Source of the DNA: an uncultured Solobacterium sp. | GTDB lineage: Bacteria; Bacillota_I; Bacilli_A; Erysipelotrichales; Erysipelotrichaceae | Direction: 5' to 3' | Assembly: GCA_905235315.1 (NCBI GenBank) | Contig: CAJOLG010000095.1 | Location: 1-6,844 of the forward strand | Length of the DNA stretch: 6,844 bases | Shown: one piece after another, positions 1 through 5,534 of the stretch | Layout: every line of letters begins with the position of its first letter | Numbering within the stretch: the first letter of the stretch is position 1 | Notes under the pieces: model-generated | What the model saw: only the letters and a program-made list of their open reading frames with translations | Database searches by the model: none | What the model was told of the DNA's origin: nothing | Made by a program: the position numbers and the translations under genes

Positions 1-963
1 GGAGAAGTCACGGTTACAATTACCGGTAAAGGCAACTATAAGGGAACGGTAACCAGGACGTATCAGATCAACCCGAAAGAAGTTACAGTCAAGGCCGACG
101 ATAAAACAAAGGCAGCCGGTGCGGCAGATCCTGCATTTACCGCAGCGGTTACCGGTCTTATCGGCGATGACACAATCAGCTACACACTTACACGTGCAGC
201 CGGAGAAGCAGCCGGGACATATACGATCACACCGGCAGGGGAAGAGCTCCAGGGCAACTACAAAGTTACGTATGAAACCGGAACCCTGACCATTACAGCA
301 CCGGATGATGACGACGATGATGATCCGACTCCGACTCCGACACCGATGCCTCCGGTGAACCCGACTCCGGGCCAGGACCCGACACCGACACCGGAACCGG
401 GAGCGGTTCCTCCTCAGGGAGTGAGACCTGCTTCGACACCGGCACCGACCCCTTCGGCATCTCCGGATTCCGCAGCTGTCGAACCGGGCAAGACTCCTTC
501 GGAGACAATCAGTCCTGCTCCTGCAGGCACGCCGGAACCGGGAGGTACCGATGGTACCGAAGGTCCTGAAGAGCCTGTGAAACAGGAGGAATACTGGGCA
601 CTGATCAACCTGATCAGCACCGTCGTAACTTCGCTGATCGGACTCGGCATGGCAATCACATTCTTCCGCAAAAAGGAGGATGAGAACGAGGAAGACGAAG
701 AGAAGGCAAATGACAGAGCCAACAATGAAGAAGATGATCCGAACAGGCGGCGGAAGTCCAAGCTCCTTGGTCTGATTCCGGCTGTCGCAAGCATTGTCAT
801 CTTCGTGCTGACGGAGAACCTGAACAATCAGATGAGACTCACGGACAAGTGGACGATCTGGATGATTGCGCTCGCTCTCGGAAATGCGGTGCTGGCGGTC
901 ATTACCCGCAACCGGAAAGATGATGATTCGGATGACGCAAAGGAGAATGAAGCGGCAGCGTAA
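1..963 (+). CDS. C-terminal part of a membrane-anchored MBG-repeat surface protein (5' truncated by window edge)
   Basis: The frame is open from base 1 to the TAA at 961-963, so the true start lies outside the window; the ATG at 346 is internal and not a start. Visible residues 1-22 (ending GNYKGTVTRTYQI) look like the end of a bacterial Ig-like repeat. Residues about 23-98 match the MBG-type repeat pattern (DPAFTAAVTGL, AGTYTITP, GNYKVTYETGTLTIT). Seven consecutive Asp codons (304-324) follow, then a Pro/Thr/Ser-rich stalk to about base 580. Three hydrophobic segments lie near 595-666, 763-819 and 853-906, separated by acidic, strongly charged stretches. Basic residues (RKK, RRRKSK, RNRK) flank the segments on the side predicted to be cytoplasmic, giving an outside N-terminus and inside C-terminus. 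No LPXTG sorting motif is present, so anchoring is probably by these segments. Probable role is adhesion or surface display; the ligand is unknown. The domain calls rest on pattern memory, not a search. Confidence 0.78.
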   Translation, partial: GEVTVTITGKGNYKGTVTRTYQINPKEVTVKADDKTKAAGAADPAFTAAVTGLIGDDTISYTLTRAAGEAAGTYTITPAGEELQGNYKVTYETGTLTITAPDDDDDDDPTPTPTPMPPVNPTPGQDPTPTPEPGAVPPQGVRPASTPAPTPSASPDSAAVEPGKTPSETISPAPAGTPEPGGTDGTEGPEEPVKQEEYWALINLISTVVTSLIGLGMAITFFRKKEDENEEDEEKANDRANNEEDDPNRRRKSKLLGLIPAVASIVIFVLTENLNNQMRLTDKWTIWMIALALGNAVLAVITRNRKDDDSDDAKENEAAA

Positions 964-1021
964 GTCTGACGCAGAGACTCTGACACAAACCGGATCATCC
1001 CGGACAATGCAGTAACGAGTT

Positions 1022-1058
1022 TGCCGGCAGTCCTGAAACAAGGGCTGCCGGTTTTCAT
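1022..1058 (+). terminator. Intrinsic terminator of the surface-protein gene
   Basis: An 11-bp stem, 1024-1034 pairing with 1041-1051 (one T-G wobble), has a 6-base loop GAAACA and is followed by TTTTCATTT. It lies about 60 bases after the stop at 963, so it fits the end of that transcript and insulates the next gene. Confidence 0.85.
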
Positions 1059-1146
1059 TTACCGGAAAGAACGATGGAACTCTGTCCTTACGGCACATGC
1101 ATGCGGTGTCGGAAGGCCTGAAAAAAGATCCGGTAGTTACATGCAT

Positions 1147-1175
1147 TACACATATCTGCGTTTTGGTGACATAAT
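1147..1175 (+). promoter_or_regulatory. Probable sigma-A promoter with extended -10 for the 215-residue gene
   Basis: The -10 hexamer CATAAT (1170-1175, 5 of 6 to consensus) is preceded by TGA (1167-1169), the extended -10 TGn element. A weak -35, TACACA (1147-1152, 4 of 6), lies 17 bases upstream. The predicted start is near 1182, leaving a short leader to the ATG at 1208. The upstream terminator makes a local promoter necessary. Confidence 0.5.
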
Positions 1176-1207
1176 AGAGTTATAAGAATGTACGAGAGGA
1201 GATAATT

Positions 1208-1855
1208 ATGATTCGTACCAATATCGTTACACTTACTGTTATCCCGGCAATCGCATACCGGCAGAAGATCAAAGGCGGCAAATCGGGAATTGTGATTCTG
1301 CGTCCGGATGTTTCACAGCCAGGAATGGCTGAGATCAGCAGGACATCCGGGGAGCCGATTCCCAATAGGCAGACGAACCTGAAAAAGTACCCGCCGGAGG
1401 CATTCAAGGAGGCGATGACCCTTACGGTCGGAATGCCGTACAAACAGCAGAATTATGTGAAAGTCACAAAGGACATGGTTGCCAAACCGGTGAAGGAAAA
1501 GGAAGAGCCGGATGAGGTGGAAATCGCGCTGAATGAAGATGCGTATAAGAAAGTGGTGGAACACTACACCGACAAGACCGGGCATCTTTCCTATGATCTC
1601 ATCAATAAGGATTTCATCAAGTTTGCCCATTCCAGCTCGATCGTGCGCAATATGATTGCCTGCGATGACAGTGCGGCGGATATCCGGGATTACATTGTGT
1701 ATAACAAGATCCGCAATATCAGCGGAAATGATGATCTGACCGATGCGGAAATCGATCTGATCGTTTCTCTGCTGGATGAAGTCAGCCCGAAGGGGATCTT
1801 CAAGGAACTGAACAGCGAGATCCGCAAGATGAAGAAAGAGGCAAAACCCTCCTGA
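1208..1855 (+). CDS. Uncharacterised 215-residue protein
   Basis: I do not recognise this family. The start is well supported: AGGAG at 1197-1201 sits 6 bases before the ATG, and the frame runs to TGA at 1853-1855. The N-terminal part (about 1-90) alternates short hydrophobic stretches with turns (NIVTLTVIPAIAY, KGGKSGIVILRPDV) and looks beta-rich. A highly charged linker follows near residues 92-106 (KPVKEKEEPDEVE). The remainder looks mostly helical (LTDAEIDLIVSLLDEV, then a Lys/Glu-rich tail). There is no signal peptide, no convincing membrane segment and only one Cys, so a soluble cytoplasmic protein is most likely. The gene is monocistronic: its own promoter lies upstream and a strong terminator 25 bases after the stop. 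Codon use resembles its neighbours. No function is assigned; a link to the sulfur genes downstream is not supported by anything visible. Confidence 0.8.
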   Translation: MIRTNIVTLTVIPAIAYRQKIKGGKSGIVILRPDVSQPGMAEISRTSGEPIPNRQTNLKKYPPEAFKEAMTLTVGMPYKQQNYVKVTKDMVAKPVKEKEEPDEVEIALNEDAYKKVVEHYTDKTGHLSYDLINKDFIKFAHSSSIVRNMIACDDSAADIRDYIVYNKIRNISGNDDLTDAEIDLIVSLLDEVSPKGIFKELNSEIRKMKKEAKPS

Positions 1856-1880
1856 GAAGCGGTACGCAGGAACCGGAATG

Positions 1881-1917
1881 AAACCGAAAAAGCGCAGACT
1901 GCGCTTTTTCTGGTTTT
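1881..1917 (+). terminator. Strong intrinsic terminator after the 215-residue gene
   Basis: A perfect 11-bp stem (1886-1896 with 1900-1910) has a 3-base loop. It extends by five more pairs (1881-1885 with 1912-1916) past a single bulged T at 1911. The A-rich 5' side and T-rich 3' side make it potentially active in both directions. It separates the upstream gene from the lysR promoter. Confidence 0.85.
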
Positions 1918-1989
1918 GCGGACAAAAAACGAGATCATCATTGACGCTTGATGCATGCGGGAATCATACGGAAACGCCCGGTTTTACGC

Positions 1990-1995
1990 TATAAT
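1990..1995 (+). promoter_or_regulatory. Probable -10 element of the lysR promoter
   Basis: A perfect TATAAT lies 24 bases before the lysR ATG. At the usual 16-18 base spacing no good -35 exists (around 1966-1973 only about 2 of 6 match). The promoter may therefore be weak or may need help from a bound regulator. The predicted start is near 2002, giving a leader of under 20 bases. Confidence 0.5.
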
Positions 1996-2018
1996 TCTTT
2001 TATAGCAGGAGGCATTTT

Positions 2019-2936
2019 ATGACAATACAGCAGCTGCGCTATGCCATGGTGATTTCTGAAACGGGATCGTTCAGCCGCGCTGCGGAAACGCTTTATGTTT
2101 CGCAGCCTTCTCTTACGGAAGCGATCCGCGAACTGGAAAAGGAAATCGGAATCATTATCTTCAACCGTACCAGCCGCGGCGTGACGGTGACCGCCGACGG
2201 CAAGGAGTTTCTGCAGTACGCTGCTTCGGTGTGCGGCTCTTATGAAGAACTCATGGAGCGGTATGTCTCCGGGGAAGGCGCAAAGAAAAAATTCAGCGTC
2301 TCCACCCAGCATTATTCCTTTGCGGTGAAGGCGTTTGTGGAGATGGTCAAAAAGTTTGATACCCGGGAATATGAGTTTGCGTTAATGGAAGAGCGCACCC
2401 GGGAAGTGATCATGGATGTGGCGCTTGCCCGCAGTGAGATCGGGATCCTGTACCGTTCGGAATTCAACAGCAGTGCGATCAACAAGCTGCTGCGCACCAA
2501 CGGCCTGACGTTCCATCATCTGATCGACTGCGATGCGTATGTGTACCTCTATAAAGATCACCCGCTGGCTAAGCGGAAATACATCACCTTTGACATGCTG
2601 GGAGATTATCCCTGCCTGGCGTTTGATCAGGGCGATACCGGCTCGTTCTACTATGCGGAAGAGATTCTCAGCACCAATGATTATCCGCGGATGATCAAGG
2701 CAAATGACCGTGCCACGATGCTGAACCTGATGGTGGGACTGAACGGATATACCATCTGTTCGGGCATTATCTGTGAAGAACTGAACGGCTCAGATTACCG
2801 GGCGGTCAAATTCAGGGGGGATGCGGAAAACCCGTCTGCGGTGATGGAGATCGGCTATCTTCTCCGCAGTAACTCTTCCCCGGGCCCGATTGCGGAACAG
2901 TATATCGAAGAACTGAAGCGATACCTCGGGCAGTAA
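2019..2936 (+). CDS. LysR-family transcriptional regulator, likely of the adjacent sulfur-assimilation genes
   Basis: At 305 residues this is the normal LysR-type length. Residues 1-60 form the family's winged helix-turn-helix: QLRYAMVISETGSFSRAAE, then LYVSQPSLTEAIRELEKEIG with the recognition helix around SQPSLTEAIRELE, then FNRTSRGVTVTADG for the wing. Residues from about 90 to 300 are the periplasmic-binding-protein-like effector domain. AGGAGG at 2007-2012 with a 6-base spacer fixes the ATG at 2019. The next genes are metY and cysK on the same strand, and a palindrome of T-N11-A type lies 19 bases after the stop. By analogy with LysR regulators of cysteine and methionine synthesis in Bacillota (CmbR, MtaR, CysL types), it probably controls these genes in response to a sulfur metabolite such as O-acetylserine. 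The effector and exact subgroup cannot be read from sequence. Unlike many LysR genes, it is not divergent from its likely target. Confidence 0.95.
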   Translation: MTIQQLRYAMVISETGSFSRAAETLYVSQPSLTEAIRELEKEIGIIIFNRTSRGVTVTADGKEFLQYAASVCGSYEELMERYVSGEGAKKKFSVSTQHYSFAVKAFVEMVKKFDTREYEFALMEERTREVIMDVALARSEIGILYRSEFNSSAINKLLRTNGLTFHHLIDCDAYVYLYKDHPLAKRKYITFDMLGDYPCLAFDQGDTGSFYYAEEILSTNDYPRMIKANDRATMLNLMVGLNGYTICSGIICEELNGSDYRAVKFRGDAENPSAVMEIGYLLRSNSSPGPIAEQYIEELKRYLGQ

Positions 2937-2954
2937 AACGCTGCCGGCGTTTCT

Positions 2955-2969
2955 ATAGGATTAACCTAT
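2955..2969 (+). promoter_or_regulatory. Candidate LysR-type operator (ATAGG-N5-CCTAT)
   Basis: A 15-base interrupted palindrome, ATAGG ATTAA CCTAT, lies between the lysR stop and the cys genes. It contains the T-N11-A spacing typical of LysR-family sites (T at 2956, A at 2968). Its arms resemble, from memory, the TATAG...CTATA arms of sites reported for the methionine regulator in streptococci. Binding by the adjacent LysR protein is inference. Confidence 0.4.
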
Positions 2970-2979
2970 CGCAACACAT

Positions 2980-3006
2980 AAAAAGCGCGTATTGGCGCTT
3001 TTTTTC
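2980..3006 (+). terminator. Intrinsic terminator between lysR and the leader ORF
   Basis: A 9-bp stem, AAAAAGCGC (2980-2988) with GCGCTTTTT (2995-3003), closes a 6-base loop and runs into a T7 tract (2999-3005). The simplest reading is that it ends the lysR transcript. It could instead be part of the cys operon leader, because no convincing promoter lies between it and the leader ORF at 3047. Confidence 0.8.
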
Positions 3007-3046
3007 GGGACGCAGGAAAATAAGTTCAGCGAAAAGGAGTGCCATT

Positions 3047-3124
3047 ATGAAGGTTCAGGAACTGCGAGTAGAAAGACTGTTCTCTTCCGTACTTCTCAGC
3101 ATCTGCCGAATGTGCCGATGTTGA
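3047..3124 (+). CDS. Candidate Cys-rich leader peptide (25 residues) upstream of metY-cysK
   Basis: The ATG at 3047 is preceded by AAGGAG (3034-3039) with a 7-base spacer, a better ribosome binding site than that of metY itself. The ORF has 25 sense codons and stops at TGA 3122-3124, 42 bases before metY. The first half is unremarkable (MKVQELRVERLF). The last eight residues are SICRMCRC, so three of the last six codons are Cys (3104, 3113, 3119). Arg codons 7, 21 and 24 are CGA, which neither metY nor cysK uses. Position, size, binding site and Cys codons just before the stop match what is expected of an amino-acid-responsive leader peptide. Cys-rich leaders of sulfur genes are known in actinobacteria, where Cys starvation stalls the ribosome; I do not know of this one. 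It could be a chance ORF, but the strong binding site argues against that. Confidence 0.6.
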   Translation: MKVQELRVERLFSSVLLSICRMCRC

Positions 3125-3166
3125 AGCGTGAGATCAGACAGATACAGAAAGTGAGGAAAAAAGAAC
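3079..3166 (+). promoter_or_regulatory. Candidate translational attenuator: leader hairpin versus sequestered metY RBS
   Basis: Two mutually exclusive pairings can be drawn by hand. Hairpin A pairs 3096-3103 with 3117-3124 (8 bp, one wobble), and its loop holds the first two Cys codons. Alternative B pairs TTCTCA (3093-3098) with TGAGGA (3152-3157), covering the metY Shine-Dalgarno; GTTCT (3079-3083) with AGAAC (3162-3166) can add to it. The two share bases 3096-3098. A ribosome stalled at the first or second Cys codon would hide 3093-3098 and free the metY site. No terminator lies between the leader stop and metY, so control would be translational. Stabilities were not calculated. Confidence 0.35.
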
Positions 3167-4468
3167 ATGACAGATATCAGAGATCCCAAGAATTGGAGTA
3201 TTGAAACAAAGCAGCTTCACATCGGTCAGGAACAGGCTGACCCTGCAACAGACGCAAGAGCGGTACCGATCTATGCGACCGCATCCTATGTCTTCCATAA
3301 CTCCCAGCATGCGGCTGACCGCTTTGCGCTGAAGGATGCCGGCAACATCTACAGCCGGCTCACAAACCCCACCGAAGGCGTATTTGAGGAGCGCATCGCT
3401 GCCCTGGAAAACGGCGTCGCAGCACTTGGACTTGCGTCCGGCGCGGCAGCCATCACCTACACGATTCAGGCACTCGCCAAGGCAGGAGAGCACATCGTAG
3501 CCTCCAAGACAATTTACGGCGGTACCTACAATCTCCTGGCGCACACGCTTCCGTTAACATCAGGTATTACCACAACGTTCGTGGATCCGGATGTTGAGGG
3601 CAGCTTCGAAAATGCGATTCAGGACAACACCAAAGCAATCTTTATCGAAACACTGGGAAATCCGAACTCCAATATCATCGATATTGAAGCCGTCGCAAAG
3701 ATTGCCCATAAGCATAATGTCCCGCTGGTGATCGACAACACGTTCGCAACACCGGTGCTGGTTCGCCCGATTGAGTACGGCGCAGACATCGTTGTTCATT
3801 CCGCAACCAAGTTCATTAACGGTCACGGAACAGCGATCGGCGGCGTCATCGTCGACGGCGGTACCTTTGACTGGAAGGCATCCGGCAAGTATCCCTGGAT
3901 CTCGGAACCGAACCCGAGTTACCATGGCGTATCCTTCACGGATGCGGCAGGCCCCGCAGCCTTCGCAACATATATCCGTGCGATCCTGCTGCGTGACACC
4001 GGCGCTACCGTATCACCGTTTGCGGCATTCCTGTTCCTGCAGGGACTGGAAACCCTGTCCGTACGCGTCGAGCGCCATGTCGAGAATGCCCTGAAGGTTG
4101 TTGAATATCTGAACAACCATCCGAAAGTGGAAGCAGTGCATCATCCTTCGCTTCCGACGGAACCGAGCAATGCGCTCTATCAGAAGTACTTCCCGAACGG
4201 CGGCGGCTCCATCTTCACATTTGAAGTCAAGGGCGATGCGGAAACCGCCAAGAAATTCATTGATAACCTGCCGATCTTCTCGCTGCTCGCGAATGTGGCG
4301 GATGTGAAATCCCTTGTCATTCATCCGGCAAGCACAACCCATTCCCAGCTGAGTGATGAGGAGCTTCTTGACCAGGGCATCAAGCCGAATACGGTCCGTC
4401 TTTCCATCGGTATTGAAAAAGCGGAAGATCTGATCGCAGCCCTGGATGTCGCATTTGCGGCGATCTAA
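3167..4468 (+). CDS. metY: O-acetylhomoserine sulfhydrylase (O-acetylhomoserine aminocarboxypropyltransferase)
   Basis: This is a cytoplasmic PLP enzyme of the Cys/Met metabolism family, 433 residues, the usual MetY length. MetY makes homocysteine from O-acetylhomoserine and sulfide, the direct sulfhydrylation route to methionine; some members also act on O-acetylserine. Visible motifs are YSRLTNPT (62-69), SGAAA (91-95), IYGGTY (116-121), VIDNTF with PLP-contacting Asp190, and HSATKFINGHGTAIGG with the Schiff-base Lys215. GGTFDW follows, and the carboxylate-binding Arg is probably Arg411 in VRLSIGIE. The GHGTAIGG...GGTFDW stretch favours MetY over MetB or MetC. The start is fixed: TGA at 3152-3154 closes the frame upstream and ATG 3167 is the first start after it. 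The binding site is modest (GAGGA, 9-base spacer) and its Shine-Dalgarno may be masked by the leader RNA. cysK follows after 45 bases without a terminator, so the two are probably co-transcribed. Confidence 0.94.
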   Translation: MTDIRDPKNWSIETKQLHIGQEQADPATDARAVPIYATASYVFHNSQHAADRFALKDAGNIYSRLTNPTEGVFEERIAALENGVAALGLASGAAAITYTIQALAKAGEHIVASKTIYGGTYNLLAHTLPLTSGITTTFVDPDVEGSFENAIQDNTKAIFIETLGNPNSNIIDIEAVAKIAHKHNVPLVIDNTFATPVLVRPIEYGADIVVHSATKFINGHGTAIGGVIVDGGTFDWKASGKYPWISEPNPSYHGVSFTDAAGPAAFATYIRAILLRDTGATVSPFAAFLFLQGLETLSVRVERHVENALKVVEYLNNHPKVEAVHHPSLPTEPSNALYQKYFPNGGGSIFTFEVKGDAETAKKFIDNLPIFSLLANVADVKSLVIHPASTTHSQLSDEELLDQGIKPNTVRLSIGIEKAEDLIAALDVAFAAI

Positions 4469-4513
4469 CCCAAACAAACCTGATACAATATCAAACACAA
4501 GGAGATTAATACT

Positions 4514-5443
4514 ATGACAGCGATCAAGAAAAGCGCGGTTGAGCTGATCGGCAATACCCCGCTTCTGGAACTCACGCATCTTGAAGAGGCGTATGACCTG
4601 AAGGCGACGCTCCTCGGAAAGCTGGAATACTTCAATGTGACCGGCTCGGTAAAAGACCGTATCGCGAAAGCGATGATCGAAGATGCGGAAGCGAGCGGTG
4701 CGCTCAAACCGGGTTCCGTCATCATTGAACCGACCTCCGGCAATACCGGCATCGGACTTTCGTCCGTCGGTACCGCCAAAGGTTACCGTGTAATTATCGT
4801 CATGCCGGAAACATTCTCAATCGAACGCAGAAAACTGATCAAAGCCTACGGTGCGGAGATCGTGCTTTCCGAAGGTTCCAAGGGAATGAAGGGCGCAATT
4901 GCCAAAGCACAGGAGCTTGCGGCAGAGATTCCCAACAGCTTTATCCCGGGTCAGTTTGACAACCCTGCCAATCCCAAAATACATTACGAAACCACCGGCC
5001 CGGAAATCTTTGAGGCAACAGACGGAAATGTGGATATCCTGGTCGCCGGTGTCGGAACCGGCGGAACCGTTACCGGAACCGGCAAATATCTCAAGGAGAA
5101 GAAGCCGGATGTAAAAGTGGTTGCGGTAGAACCGGACAGTTCTCCGGTACTCTCGGGCGGAAATCCCGGCCCGCATAAGATTCAGGGTATCGGTGCCGGA
5201 TTTGTGCCGGCAGTACTGGATACCGCGGTTTATGACGAGGTTATCCGTGTCACCAACGAAGACGCCCTTGCGACCGGAGCGGAGTTCGGCCGGAAGGAAG
5301 GCGTGCTCGTAGGTATCTCTGCGGGTGCTGCGGTTTATGCGGCAATCCAGCTCGCAAAGCGTCCGGAGAATGCAGGAAAGAACATTGTTGTAATCCTGCC
5401 GGATTCCGGAGACCGCTATCTTTCCACCGCATTATTTGAGTAA
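4514..5443 (+). CDS. cysK: Cysteine synthase A (O-acetylserine sulfhydrylase)
   Basis: At 309 residues this is the standard CysK length. It is a fold-type II PLP enzyme making cysteine from O-acetylserine and sulfide in the cytoplasm. Motifs in order are ELIGNTPLLEL (10-20), NVTGSVKDR (41-49) with the Schiff-base Lys47, the substrate loop PTSGNTG (73-79), the phosphate-binding GTGGT (181-185), GISAGA (267-272) with Ser269 placed to contact the PLP ring nitrogen, and PDSGDRYLST (296-305). The NVTGSVKDR form, in place of NPGGSVKDR, is to my knowledge a common variant in Bacillota. No N-terminal or C-terminal CBS domain is present, which argues against cystathionine beta-synthase. AAGGAG at 4499-4504 with a 9-base spacer supports the ATG. 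It is second in the metY-cysK operon and ends at a terminator shared with the convergent nnr gene. No cysE is in the window, so the O-acetylserine supply is encoded elsewhere. Confidence 0.96.
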   Translation: MTAIKKSAVELIGNTPLLELTHLEEAYDLKATLLGKLEYFNVTGSVKDRIAKAMIEDAEASGALKPGSVIIEPTSGNTGIGLSSVGTAKGYRVIIVMPETFSIERRKLIKAYGAEIVLSEGSKGMKGAIAKAQELAAEIPNSFIPGQFDNPANPKIHYETTGPEIFEATDGNVDILVAGVGTGGTVTGTGKYLKEKKPDVKVVAVEPDSSPVLSGGNPGPHKIQGIGAGFVPAVLDTAVYDEVIRVTNEDALATGAEFGRKEGVLVGISAGAAVYAAIQLAKRPENAGKNIVVILPDSGDRYLSTALFE

Positions 5444-5472
5444 GTCTAACGATTTCGCGTCATTCCCACGAG

Positions 5473-5504
5473 AAAGGCCTGCCGTTCGGCAGACCTTTTG
5501 TTTT
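5473..5504. terminator. Probably bidirectional terminator between convergent cysK and nnr
   Basis: The stem AAAGG-C-CTGCCG (5473-5484) pairs with CGGCAG-A-CCTTT (5487-5498), 11 pairs around one C-A mismatch, and is followed by TTTTGTTTT on the plus strand. It lies 29 bases after the cysK stop. On the minus strand the hairpin is reached about 37 bases after the nnr stop, with a shorter T-rich tail (CCTTTCT), so termination in that direction may be weaker. Confidence 0.8.
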
Positions 5505-5534
5505 GTATTGGATGATTTGATCTGTTGACGAGGA

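Noticed and set aside
346..963. ATG at 346 as the start of a separate 205-residue gene
   Set aside because: The same frame is open back to base 1 and encodes continuous MBG-repeat sequence. There is no ribosome binding site before 346, and the ATG lies inside the Pro/Thr stalk.
1941..1946. TTGACG as the -35 of the lysR promoter
   Set aside because: It is 43 bases before the TATAAT at 1990, far beyond the usual 16-18 base spacing, and no good -10 lies 17 bases after it.
1097..1960. The 10-mer ATGCATGCGG occurs at 1097-1106 and 1951-1960, each upstream of a gene
   Set aside because: Only ten bases are shared, the core is self-complementary, the distances to the genes differ (about 100 and 60 bases), and there is no further flanking similarity.
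1879..1995. 38-codon ATG ORF beginning MKPKKRRLRFFWF
   Set aside because: Its distinctive start is the translation of the terminator stem at 1881-1917, and it runs through the lysR promoter; this is a chance frame.
3006..3166. Cys T-box or SAM riboswitch in the metY leader
   Set aside because: The leader after the terminator is too short for a T-box or SAM aptamer, and I see neither a T-box core sequence nor the conserved SAM-I elements. The short Cys-rich ORF explains the interval better.
2992..3204. A 70-codon open frame overlapping the leader region
   Set aside because: It would start with TTG inside the loop of the 2980-3006 terminator, has no suitable binding site, and overlaps both the leader ORF and the start of metY in another frame.
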